Shown here piece by piece: positions 21,908-30,656 of a stretch of 43,308 nt of DNA. The notes beneath the pieces are model-generated. The model saw nothing but the letters and a program-made list of their open reading frames with translations, had not been told where the DNA came from and did not search any database. A program made the translations under genes and the position numbers. This DNA is from a bacterium. GTDB taxonomy: Bacteria; Bacteroidota; Bacteroidia; Cytophagales; Cyclobacteriaceae. Where the stretch lies: positions 1 to 43,308 of the forward strand of contig JANSWY010000036.1 in the NCBI GenBank assembly GCA_024743255.1. The letters run 5' to 3'. The stretch's first letter is position 1. Each line of letters starts with the position of its first letter.

Positions 21908-24900
21908 TTATAGCTCCCGAATTTTTATATTTCTGAACCATACTTTGTCGTCATGGTCCTGTAATGAAATGTGTCCCGATTTGGCCATACCCCAGCCCTC
22001 TTTATCGGAAAACTTGCTGTTAGCAATCATTGTTTTCCAGTCTTCTGTATTGGTGTCATATTCTACCACCAGATGACCATTCAGCCAATGTTGTACTTTA
22101 CCATCTTTAACTATCAGCCTGACACGGTTCCATTCTTCAGTTCCATTTGCAGTGATGTATTTACTTTCAATGAGATCGTAAAGATCACCTGCTCTGTGTC
22201 TGAATATTTGACCATCCGGATGATAGGTGTTATCCAACACCTGCATTTCCATTCCGGTCATCCAGGCTTCATTGTTTTCCGGCTTTTCTTTTACTCTGTA
22301 GAAGATTCCACTATTTCCTCCCTTTTGGACTTTCCATTCCAGATATAATTCAAAGTCTGAGTACTCCTTATCAGTAATGATAATGTCTTTCCCATCTTCT
22401 TTCCACTCTGTGGAATTTGGCTTCTTACCTCTGAAATGAAGTGCGTTGTTGTTTACAACCCATCTGCTTCCTAAATCTTCACTATTGTAGTTTCTAATTC
22501 CATTAGTGGTTTTACCATCGAATAACAATTTCCAGCCATTGGATTGCTCATTGGATGTGAGTTGATTATGGCTAACCTTATAGTCATTTGTAAATCCTGG
22601 TTTATTTTCAGGAATAGCGTTTAATGTATACCATGCTTCGGTTGTCCAAAGTGATAAGTTATTCTCACTATTGAATGGTCTCACTACCCTAAAGTAAACC
22701 ACGTGATTCTCCTTGATGCCTGGCAATTCAAAGAACACCTTTTTTCTATCCCCTGATAAGTAAAAACCAGTCACTTTCAGTTTTTCCTGGCCTAGTTTTG
22801 GACCACCATAATTAATTGTTGGTTTGTAGAACCATTGTTGGATATCAAAATCTTCAACAGAAATATTTTGACCATCCATAATTGGTTCAGTAAACTCTAA
22901 TTCAAATCCGTTTGATCTAGCACTTACAGAAAGGATGTCAAAAACAGGTTTTCCATTGTATTCGAGTCTTTGAAGACCATACCATAATTTTTCAGCGTGA
23001 CCCCAGTTTCCTGTAGATCCAACTCCTCCCACATAAAGTGATTTGCCATCAGGGCTCCAGTCTAATCTATTGATTCCAGCTTCTAGTCCTTGCGTAAATC
23101 TGAATACCGCTCCCTGGTAGTCTCCATTAACTTTTTCAACGAATACCCTTTTCACACCTCCATGAGTCACTTCTCCATGAATCATTTGCCCTTTATATGG
23201 TCCGATGTTTAGTGATGATGGCTCACTTGGAGAGTTACCGATCTCGTCTTGTGGTAGCCACACAACAGGCAGCTTCTCCACCCAGTTTTCTGACTCCACT
23301 GGATCAACTGATCTTGATCCATAGAATGCGCCTTTCTTGACATGCACGATTTTACTTGATGGCAACCAATCTCCCTGGTTATCAGCGATAAAAAGTTCTC
23401 CATCAGCGCCAAAACCTATTCCGTTAGGTGTTCTCAAACCTTTCGCCAAGAATTCTACCTCACCAGTTTCTTTATTGATTTTAATAACCTTTCCTCTATC
23501 TGGAATCTGCGGAGATGCTGATGCTCCCCCTGGCATAATTGCTGTTGCAAGTGTTGCGTAGAAAAATCCATCTTTGTATTCTAAACCGAAAGCAAACTCG
23601 TGGAAGTTTGCTGATACTTTCCAATCGTTACTCACTGTTTGATATTCATCTGTAATTCCATCTCCATCATGGTCTACCAGTTTGGTAAGTTCTTGTTTTT
23701 GAAGAACATACACTTCGTCATCAACCACTTTGATTCCGAGAGGCTCGGCTAAACCATGTGCTATTTTCTTCACTTTTATTTCTGAAGGATTGGCAGCAGT
23801 GTGATTTTCAACCACAAATACAGGTCCTTCTGATTCCCATGTACAAACTACCATTCTGCCATCAGAGAAGAAGTCTATTCCTCCTACTCTTGGGTTAAAA
23901 TCGTCTGGTCTGGCCTGATGTAAATCAAATGACGGGTGAACTGAAGTTAAAGGAATCGCATCACCTGGAATTGACTTAACAAGTTTGCTTGGCTCTATGT
24001 AAGGCTTTGTTTTTCTGAAGTTTGATGTTTTATGCCAGATTGGATCTGTGAGTACTTCAAAAGCTTGCTTCTCTTTATTCCACCATTGCAGTGACATCAC
24101 AGCATCTCCTCCATGTTGTTCGTAAAGGACTCTAATATCATGTCTACCTTTTTTGAGGTAATATTCTCCATCTACTGCTTTGGCTCCATGAGTACCTCCA
24201 TTATCGATCACTAATTTATTGTCGATATACAGGAATGAACCATCGTCACTTAGCAACCTAAAGTCATAGCTACCATCTTCAGGAATTTCGATTTGTCCCG
24301 TAAACTCAATACCAAACATCTCCTTAAAATCTCCAAAATCATCCTTAGTAAAAACATGAATCTTCTTAACAATACCGCTTCTAATCGGATCAGAGCTCTC
24401 TACAGTTTGTTTGACACCAATTTCTCCGTTTAACAGATAAAGGTGAGCGGCAAAACCAGGCCCATTGTTACCGTTAAATTTTTCACTTAGTCTTATTGGA
24501 GAAGATTTTTCGCCTAATGCATATTTAGCAGCCCTTCCTCCTTCATCATTGTCATCAAGTGCCAGGATGTACTTGACCATTTCGTTTGCATCGGATTCTG
24601 ATAACCCTGGATGGGCAGTCATAGCTGCTTGTCCCCATATACCAGCTCCTCCTTGAATGATTTTCTTGGTTAAGAGATCAATTGCAGCTTGATCGTCATT
24701 GTATTTTCTGGCCACTGCGATATATGCGGGACCCACAGTCTTTACCTGCTCGTTATGGCAGGAGTGACAATCACTTCTGTTGATCAATTGCGCTCCCAGA
24801 GGTGTTCCATCGTCACCTTCATTATCGGCTGTTGGTTCTCCTAATCTGTCAAATCCAGGATGATAGAAAATTCTAAGTTCTGTATCCTCTTCAGAATTCA

Positions 24901-25552
24901 TCTCTAACTTACCTTCTACATTAATTACTGCCCCCTCTGGGTAATCGATTTTCTTAACATCAGCGACATTAAACTTTCCATTGGTTCTGTAATCATTCTC
25001 TAAAATCAATGAAGAAATTGTAGTATTTAAAGACAGTTTTGCTCCATTGGCATTTGAAATTTTGAATTTTCTGCTAAGACCGTTTTGATTACCTCTTATA
25101 ATGTATTCTGGTGTTTCAGTGACATCAATTGCAGTACCTGCATTAGTTATTAATTGATAACTCAAATTGAGTTTACCATTTGTAATTCTATGCCCCTGAT
25201 ATCTAACCTTTGGAGAATACTCCTTACCATTTTCATTGATTAACCAACCCGAGATTGTAGTATCGTTTTCATGATAGGCATACCCTTTACTAGTCGGTTG
25301 AGGACCATGTACAGTAGTGTAGACAGCTCCATCAAAATTGACGCCCCCTTTCCAGACTTTATAAAGATTTGCATTTTGAGCATCATACGCTACCCATAAT
25401 TCTTCGTGCAGGGCTGCTGTTACCATCCTGGCTTTTTCATCTAATACAGATCTAAATACCCAGGCATCCAGCGGCCTTTCGTTAGCGGTTTCTGGTGCAC
25501 CACAACTAATTACCACGAGTGCAAACAGCACTCCATACAAAAACTTCTTCAT
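21908..25552 (-). CDS. cytochrome c/PA14/beta-propeller/DUF1080 fusion lipoprotein
   Basis: A 1214-residue lipoprotein (VVISC, Cys17) joining several functions. Residues ~25-240: N-terminal beta domain of unknown role. ~255-335: class I cytochrome c, heme at Cys262-His-Ser-Cys265-His266, likely Met311 ligand. ~390-500: PA14 carbohydrate-binding domain (IPEDGSYDFRLLSDDGSFLYID, HDIRVLYEQHGG). ~520-900: GSDH/NHL-like propeller (GIDFFSDGRMVVCTW, GLRTPNGIGFGADGELFIADNQGDW). ~905-1000: Ig-like linker. ~1010-1214: DUF1080 (3-keto-disaccharide hydrolase), with WKVQKGGNSGIFYRVKE, MEMQVLDN and a last strand DDKVWFRNIKIREL. The whole looks like an outer-surface or periplasmic machine that binds a glycan, oxidises it through heme and cleaves the 3-keto product. 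Domain calls are good; the combined function is inference. Confidence 0.9.
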   Translation of the reverse strand: MKKFLYGVLFALVVISCGAPETANERPLDAWVFRSVLDEKARMVTAALHEELWVAYDAQNANLYKVWKGGVNFDGAVYTTVHGPQPTSKGYAYHENDTTISGWLINENGKEYSPKVRYQGHRITNGKLNLSYQLITNAGTAIDVTETPEYIIRGNQNGLSRKFKISNANGAKLSLNTTISSLILENDYRTNGKFNVADVKKIDYPEGAVINVEGKLEMNSEEDTELRIFYHPGFDRLGEPTADNEGDDGTPLGAQLINRSDCHSCHNEQVKTVGPAYIAVARKYNDDQAAIDLLTKKIIQGGAGIWGQAAMTAHPGLSESDANEMVKYILALDDNDEGGRAAKYALGEKSSPIRLSEKFNGNNGPGFAAHLYLLNGEIGVKQTVESSDPIRSGIVKKIHVFTKDDFGDFKEMFGIEFTGQIEIPEDGSYDFRLLSDDGSFLYIDNKLVIDNGGTHGAKAVDGEYYLKKGRHDIRVLYEQHGGDAVMSLQWWNKEKQAFEVLTDPIWHKTSNFRKTKPYIEPSKLVKSIPGDAIPLTSVHPSFDLHQARPDDFNPRVGGIDFFSDGRMVVCTWESEGPVFVVENHTAANPSEIKVKKIAHGLAEPLGIKVVDDEVYVLQKQELTKLVDHDGDGITDEYQTVSNDWKVSANFHEFAFGLEYKDGFFYATLATAIMPGGASASPQIPDRGKVIKINKETGEVEFLAKGLRTPNGIGFGADGELFIADNQGDWLPSSKIVHVKKGAFYGSRSVDPVESENWVEKLPVVWLPQDEIGNSPSEPSSLNIGPYKGQMIHGEVTHGGVKRVFVEKVNGDYQGAVFRFTQGLEAGINRLDWSPDGKSLYVGGVGSTGNWGHAEKLWYGLQRLEYNGKPVFDILSVSARSNGFELEFTEPIMDGQNISVEDFDIQQWFYKPTINYGGPKLGQEKLKVTGFYLSGDRKKVFFELPGIKENHVVYFRVVRPFNSENNLSLWTTEAWYTLNAIPENKPGFTNDYKVSHNQLTSNEQSNGWKLLFDGKTTNGIRNYNSEDLGSRWVVNNNALHFRGKKPNSTEWKEDGKDIIITDKEYSDFELYLEWKVQKGGNSGIFYRVKEKPENNEAWMTGMEMQVLDNTYHPDGQIFRHRAGDLYDLIESKYITANGTEEWNRVRLIVKDGKVQHWLNGHLVVEYDTNTEDWKTMIANSKFSDKEGWGMAKSGHISLQDHDDKVWFRNIKIREL

Positions 25553-25567
25553 TTTATTTACATCAAT

Positions 25568-26620
25568 TTATATCCCCAATATTCTTTTATTGCTCTCCTC
25601 ATCAGCCGCACCCCCGGCAAAGTCATCAAATGCTTTTTCAGTGACATTAATGATGTGGTTAGCAATGAATGGAGCCCCTTCTTCAGCTCCCTGTTGTGGG
25701 CTTTTTATGCAGCACTCCCATTCAAGCACTGCCCACCCATCAAAATTGTATTGCGCCAACTTTGAAAATATCGACTTAAAGTCAACCTGACCATCTCCTA
25801 AAGATCTGAACCGTCCCGGACGATTTATCCAGCTTTGATATCCACCGTATACTCCAGATTTTCCTGTGGGGTTGAATTCCGCATCTTTGACATGAAACAT
25901 CTTTATGTAGTGATGGTAGTTGTCAATGTATTGCAAATAGTCCATTTGCTGTAATAGCAAGTGTGATGGATCATACAGCATTTTTACTTTATGATGTTTT
26001 TTGGTCGCGTCCAGAAACATTTCAAATGTAATTCCATCATGTAAGTCCTCACCTGGATGAATCTCGTAACATACGTCTACATCGTATTCATCACAAACAT
26101 TTAGAATAGGTCTCCACCGATCTGCTAGCTCCCTAAAACCAGTTTCAACCAAACCTGCTGGTCTTTGTGGCCAAGGGTACATTGTAGGCCATAGTAAAGC
26201 ACCACTAAATGATGCCATTCTATCAAGTCCCAGCTTTCTACTTACAACAGCCGCTAAACTGACTTGTCTTACAGCCCACTCTGTTCTCGCTTTCGGATTG
26301 CCTTTTTTATCATCTGGTGCGAATGCATCAAACATGGTGTCATAAGCAGGATGGACTGCCACCAATTGTCCTTGAAGGTGTGTACTTAGTTCCGATATTT
26401 CTAATCCATGCTTGGCAACAGTTCCTTTTATTTCTTCTACATAATCATGGCTATCTGCGGCTTTTTCAAGATCTATAAATCTTGTATCCCAACTTGGAAT
26501 TTGGATTGCTTTATAACCGAGTCCTGCAGCCCAACCACAGATGTTATCTAGATTGTTAAATGGTTCCACATCATCTGCGAACTGAGCTAAGAAAATAGCT
26601 GGCCCCTTTACTGTCTTCAT
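25568..26620 (-). CDS. sugar phosphate isomerase/epimerase (TIM barrel), cytoplasmic
   Basis: A 350-residue xylose-isomerase-like TIM barrel without a signal peptide. Metal and substrate landmarks in order: GYKAIQIPSWDTRFIDL, ELSTHLQGQLVAVHPAYD, CYEIHPGEDLHDG (Glu/His), KMLYDPSHLLLQ (Asp/His), KMFHVKDAEFNPTG (His/Asp) and VLEWECC (terminal Glu). This long subtype is regularly encoded beside Gfo/Idh/MocA dehydrogenases in Bacteroidota and Planctomycetes and is thought to handle keto-sugars or inositol-like compounds. Here it lies 26 bases after such a dehydrogenase and 15 bases before the DUF1080 fusion gene. Reaction not proven. Confidence 0.88.
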   Translation of the reverse strand: MKTVKGPAIFLAQFADDVEPFNNLDNICGWAAGLGYKAIQIPSWDTRFIDLEKAADSHDYVEEIKGTVAKHGLEISELSTHLQGQLVAVHPAYDTMFDAFAPDDKKGNPKARTEWAVRQVSLAAVVSRKLGLDRMASFSGALLWPTMYPWPQRPAGLVETGFRELADRWRPILNVCDEYDVDVCYEIHPGEDLHDGITFEMFLDATKKHHKVKMLYDPSHLLLQQMDYLQYIDNYHHYIKMFHVKDAEFNPTGKSGVYGGYQSWINRPGRFRSLGDGQVDFKSIFSKLAQYNFDGWAVLEWECCIKSPQQGAEEGAPFIANHIINVTEKAFDDFAGGAADEESNKRILGI

Positions 26621-26646
26621 TTAGATTATTTAAGTTAAGTTGTCTT

Positions 26647-27780
26647 TTAAATTTCTTTCCACACATTACCCTCCTTGGTGGAATTGATGACGGCTTCTAT
26701 AAATCTCATTCCACGAACACCGTCCGTTACATTAGGATAAGCCCCGTCATGATAATCTTCTCCTCTTAAAGCCTTTGCTACACCACTGTAAATGTTGCCC
26801 ATTGCATCAAACATTCCTTCTGGGTGACCTGGAGGAAGCTTCACACTTTCTTTGGCAAAATCTCCATTATAATCATGTCCAGGTTTCAAAATTTGAAGTG
26901 GCTTATCTTCTGTTAGATAATATAGGTAATTTGGATTTTCTTGTTCCCATCTCAGTCCGCCTTTCTCCCCGTAGACAGCAATTTTTAAACTATTTTCTTC
27001 TCCGGTAGCAATCTGACTGGCACAAATCACTCCTTTCACATTGTTTTCAAATCTTAACAAAACTGTACCATCTACATCCAATGGGTTATCATCATACATG
27101 GTGTCGATATCTGATAAAACTTGCTTTACTTTCAGTCCACAGGTGTATTCGATTAGATTAAAAGAGTGAACTCCAATGTCTCCAATACAACAACTTGGAC
27201 CTGATTTGGCAGGATCTAGCCTCCAAACTTGTTTTCTTTTCTCTGGTTCATGGATAAAAGGGTTGATCCATCCCTGGTAATATTGAGCATCTACCTTTTG
27301 GATCTTGCCAAGAACACCTTCAGCAACCATTGTCTTGAGTTGGCGCACCATTGGGTATCCAGTGTAAGTATGAGTTACGGCAAAAGTTTTACCAGTTCTT
27401 TCAACTAGATCAGATAATTCCTGAGCTTCTGCAGCTGAAAATGTCACCGGTTTTTCACAGATCACATTAAACCCGGCCTGAAGTAGTTTTTTAGCCATTG
27501 AATAGTGTAAGAAATTTGGAGTTGCTACTGTGATAACTTCAATTCTTTCGTTCTCAGGCAGTTTATTCTCTCCCTCAATAAATGAATCTATATCAGAATA
27601 CGTTCTTGAAACATCTAGCTCGAGTTCTTCAGCAAAGCTTTTACTAAGATCATAATCTGCTGTAAATACACCTCCAACAAGTTTATATCGCTCACCCATA
27701 TAAGCTGCAATACGGTGTACGATTCCAATTAATGAATCAGGGCCTCCGCCCATCATTCCTAGTCTGATTCTGTTCGCCAT
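26647..27780 (-). CDS. Gfo/Idh/MocA-family oxidoreductase
   Basis: An NAD(P)-dependent sugar or cyclitol dehydrogenase of 377 residues, cytoplasmic. The N-terminal Rossmann domain shows MMGGGPDSLIGIVHRIAA, in which the usual GxGxxG is replaced by GGGPDS, and VITVATPNFLHYSMA. The catalytic EKPVTF motif is at ~111-116, and the C-terminal alpha/beta domain contains CCIGDIGVHSFNLIEY with the active-site Asp and His. The gene starts one base after the permease stop. In the proposed pathway it would reduce or oxidise the 3-keto-sugar after uptake. The modified nucleotide loop marks it as the subgroup linked to the long TIM-barrel isomerases. Confidence 0.92.
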   Translation of the reverse strand: MANRIRLGMMGGGPDSLIGIVHRIAAYMGERYKLVGGVFTADYDLSKSFAEELELDVSRTYSDIDSFIEGENKLPENERIEVITVATPNFLHYSMAKKLLQAGFNVICEKPVTFSAAEAQELSDLVERTGKTFAVTHTYTGYPMVRQLKTMVAEGVLGKIQKVDAQYYQGWINPFIHEPEKRKQVWRLDPAKSGPSCCIGDIGVHSFNLIEYTCGLKVKQVLSDIDTMYDDNPLDVDGTVLLRFENNVKGVICASQIATGEENSLKIAVYGEKGGLRWEQENPNYLYYLTEDKPLQILKPGHDYNGDFAKESVKLPPGHPEGMFDAMGNIYSGVAKALRGEDYHDGAYPNVTDGVRGMRFIEAVINSTKEGNVWKEI

Positions 27781-27781
27781 G

Positions 27782-29008
27782 CTAGTTTTCGTATTCTACT
27801 TTTTCGTTTTTAAATGCTAATAAGAATATCAGGAATATTACCACTGCTATTCCTGCCGGAATGATCCAGATACTTTTCCAATCATGGATGTCTCCTGTTG
27901 TATACATTGCTGAAATCTTTCCTGCAGCCCAGAACCCAATGAGCATACCTACTCCGTAAGTAGCTAGCGTAATTAATCCTTGTGCTGAACTCTTAAATTT
28001 CTCCCCGGCTTTGGAGTCTGTATAAATCTGACCTGATACAAAGAAGAAATCATAGCAGATTCCATGAAGAGCAATACCCAGGATCAACATAAACACAAAA
28101 CCATCGGCATCTCCGAATGCAAAGAGTAAATACCTTAAAGCCCATGCAATCATCCCTACTAATAGTGTCATTTTGATTCCGTATCTCTTTAAGAATATTG
28201 GGAGAAGTAACATAAACAACACTTCGGACCCCTGTCCAATAGTCATTTTCCCGGTTGGGTTTGAAACACCTATTTCAGATAAGAATGGATTTGTATTTTG
28301 GTAGTAAAAAGCTAATGGAATACAGATTAATACTGAGGATAAGAAGAACACTAAGAAGTTCCTATCTTTTAATAAACTCAATGCGTCAAGCCCCAAAATT
28401 GTCCGTATTGATACTTTATCATCCTTAGAAACAACTGGAGGAGTCTTTGGTAAAGTGAAACTAAAAATCCCTAACAGGGCTGAAGCTATGGAAACCATTA
28501 AAAATGTATTTTTAAGCATTCCACTTGCAATTGCTTCTTTCGAATCCCAACTAAAAACGTAACTAATTACTAAACCCGCAGCAATCCAACCAACCGTTCC
28601 CCAAACTCGAATTCTTGAAAAATCCTTGCTTGGATCCGACATTTGTCTAAACGAAACCGAGTTAACAAGAGCCAGTGTTGGCATGTAAATGATCATGTAG
28701 CTGAGTACATAAGGATAAAATGCCGTAAATGTTGTTGTTCCTGACATGTAATACATCAAAACAGCTCCAGCTAAATGGATAACTCCTAAAATCCTTTCAG
28801 CATTAAAAAACCGATCTGCAATTAAACCAACAATGAATGGAGCAATAATGGCTCCCCACGATTGAGTTGAAAATGCCATCCCGATTTCTCCATCTGAAGC
28901 ATTCAGATTATTTCCTAAAAATGTACCCAAGGTCACAAACCATCCTCCCCAAATAAAAAATTGGAGGAACATCATGACACTTAGGCGAGCAGTGATTCCT
29001 TTGTTCAT
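27782..29008 (-). CDS. NupG-type nucleoside/sugar:H+ symporter (MFS)
   Basis: A 408-residue inner-membrane permease with 12 predicted helices, of the nucleoside:H+ symporter branch of the MFS: the N terminus MNKGITARLSVMMFLQFFIWGGWFVTLG and the loop IAPFIVGLIADRFFNAERILG are typical. In Bacteroidota many members lie in sugar-catabolic operons and probably carry hexoses or keto-sugars rather than nucleosides. It is the first gene of the six-gene minus-strand operon and should bring periplasmic oxidation or hydrolysis products into the cell. The start lies ~140 bases from the LacI-type operator in the divergent region. Confidence 0.88.
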   Translation of the reverse strand: MNKGITARLSVMMFLQFFIWGGWFVTLGTFLGNNLNASDGEIGMAFSTQSWGAIIAPFIVGLIADRFFNAERILGVIHLAGAVLMYYMSGTTTFTAFYPYVLSYMIIYMPTLALVNSVSFRQMSDPSKDFSRIRVWGTVGWIAAGLVISYVFSWDSKEAIASGMLKNTFLMVSIASALLGIFSFTLPKTPPVVSKDDKVSIRTILGLDALSLLKDRNFLVFFLSSVLICIPLAFYYQNTNPFLSEIGVSNPTGKMTIGQGSEVLFMLLLPIFLKRYGIKMTLLVGMIAWALRYLLFAFGDADGFVFMLILGIALHGICYDFFFVSGQIYTDSKAGEKFKSSAQGLITLATYGVGMLIGFWAAGKISAMYTTGDIHDWKSIWIIPAGIAVVIFLIFLLAFKNEKVEYEN

Positions 29009-29147
29009 AGGTCGAGTTAGTAAATATTAAATTGTTCACTTTATCAAAGTCACATCCTTTGTGACCATAGTCACCCTATTTCCGCAATAGGTGGCAATTG
29101 AATTAGAAATGTATCAATAAACAGGCGCATTAACAATTCAGAAATTT

Positions 29148-29163
29148 ATGCAACCGTTTGCAT
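29148..29163. promoter_or_regulatory. LacI/GalR-type operator in divergent promoter region
   Basis: ATGCAACCGTTTGCAT is palindromic at 14 of 16 positions with a central CG, the hallmark of LacI/GalR operators (ATGCAA-nCGn-TTGCAT). It lies between the sugar operon (start 29008) and the esterase (start 29257). No LacI gene occurs in the window. A second inverted repeat GTCACA-N5-TGTGAC (29049-29065) lies nearer the permease and may be another site. Confidence 0.6.
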
Positions 29164-29256
29164 TTTACAACTTTTTACAGGAATGGTAAAGTCACTTTGA
29201 AATTGAAGTAAGATTAACTTAATTGTTACCCTGAATGATCTTAACGACCGTTTTTC

Positions 29257-30654
29257 ATGAATTACGTAGTAAAATGTTGTATGCTTGTTGGTCTTCTGTC
29301 TATTGGACTATTCCTTAATTCGCAAGCTCAGGTAACAATTATAATCAACCAACTACCTGGAGACACACCTGTTGATGATCCAATCTACATGGGTGGGTCG
29401 TTTAATGGCTGGGAACCGGGTGATGAAGAATACCAATTAACTATTGTTGAAGGTAAATTCCAGATCCACCTGGAAACTAATGCTTCATTTGAATATAAGT
29501 TCACCAGAGGAGATTGGAATAGTGTTGAGGGTGGTCCAAATGGCGAAGAAATTGCCAATCGCGTGTACGATCCAAGTGATGGTGATACAGTTTATGTTGA
29601 AGTACAATCCTGGAAAGATCTGGCAGGCACCAATGGTAGTGGAGAATCAACCAAATCTGATAATGTAGAAATCATTGAAGACTTTACCATTCCCCAATTA
29701 AACAGGTCAAGACGAATCTGGGTTTGCACTCCACCGGAATATGATTCCTCTAACAAAACATATCCTGTTTTATATATGCATGATGGTCAAAACGTATTTG
29801 ATAATTCTACATCATTTTCCGGAGAATGGGGAGTAGATGAAACTTTGAATGAATTGTTTGAAACAGATGGACTTGAGTTAGTGGTTGTTGCTGTTGATAA
29901 TGGTGGTTCCAGAAGAATTGATGAGTATGCTCCATGGGTTAATTCTCAATATGGTGGTGGTGAAGGCGATGAATATGTCAGGTTTCTATTCGAAACGCTG
30001 AAACCTTATGTAGAAGCAAACTACAGAGTGAGTACAGATCCCAACAATATTGGCATCATGGGAAGCTCAATGGGTGGACATATCTCATATTACGCAGGCA
30101 TTCAATATCCCGAAGAATTCACCAGACTTGGAATCCTATCTCCAGCGTTTTGGATAAATCCAGAAGTATATGAGCTGCAAAACACTTCTAGCACCCTCAA
30201 TAATCTAAAATTATACTTCCTTACTGGAGGTCAAGAAGGAGAAGCATTTGTAAATGGTATGGACAGTATTCCTCAAATGATGGCACTCAACAATATTCAA
30301 GATGCACAATATATTTCTGAGATTGTTAGTGATGGGGCACATAGCGAATGGTTTTGGAAAAGAGAGTTTGGCAAAGTTGTAACCTGGTTATTTGAAGAAT
30401 CAGATGTCAATCTTATCACTGGTTCTGATAATCTGGGTTTAAAATGGACTTATTCAGAGAATGCAATTCGGTTTAATTCAAATGAGCCAACAGAATTTGA
30501 TGTAAGACTATTTGATTTAACTGGCAAAGAAGTTTCAAATCTGTCAATCCATAATCAAGGATCAATGATTCTGAGCAACCTCAGTCCTGGGGTTTATGTA
30601 CTGGAAGTTATGGCGAGAAATCAAAGAATAGTTGAAAGGTTAAGAGTCAGATAA
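29257..30654 (+). CDS. secreted esterase (Esterase D/feruloyl-type) with T9SS tail
   Basis: A 465-residue exported alpha/beta hydrolase. Signal peptide 1-24 (ending NSQAQ); residues ~25-125 an E-set/CBM48-like domain (DPIYMGGSFNGWEPGDEEYQL ... FEYKFTRGDW), as in feruloyl and glycogen-type enzymes; ~140-385 the putative-esterase domain (PF00756-like) with RRIWVCTPPEYD, MHDGQNVFDN, nucleophile Ser271 in GSSMGG and the likely catalytic His in DGAHSEWFW. The last ~75 residues (FDVRLFDLTGKEVSNLS ... LSPGVYVLEVMARNQRIVERLRV) are a type IX secretion sorting domain, so the enzyme should be surface-bound or released. It is divergent from the sugar operon across a shared operator and may strip acyl groups from the glycan that operon handles (inference). 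Confidence 0.92.
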   Translation: MNYVVKCCMLVGLLSIGLFLNSQAQVTIIINQLPGDTPVDDPIYMGGSFNGWEPGDEEYQLTIVEGKFQIHLETNASFEYKFTRGDWNSVEGGPNGEEIANRVYDPSDGDTVYVEVQSWKDLAGTNGSGESTKSDNVEIIEDFTIPQLNRSRRIWVCTPPEYDSSNKTYPVLYMHDGQNVFDNSTSFSGEWGVDETLNELFETDGLELVVVAVDNGGSRRIDEYAPWVNSQYGGGEGDEYVRFLFETLKPYVEANYRVSTDPNNIGIMGSSMGGHISYYAGIQYPEEFTRLGILSPAFWINPEVYELQNTSSTLNNLKLYFLTGGQEGEAFVNGMDSIPQMMALNNIQDAQYISEIVSDGAHSEWFWKREFGKVVTWLFEESDVNLITGSDNLGLKWTYSENAIRFNSNEPTEFDVRLFDLTGKEVSNLSIHNQGSMILSNLSPGVYVLEVMARNQRIVERLRVR

Positions 30655-30656
30655 AC

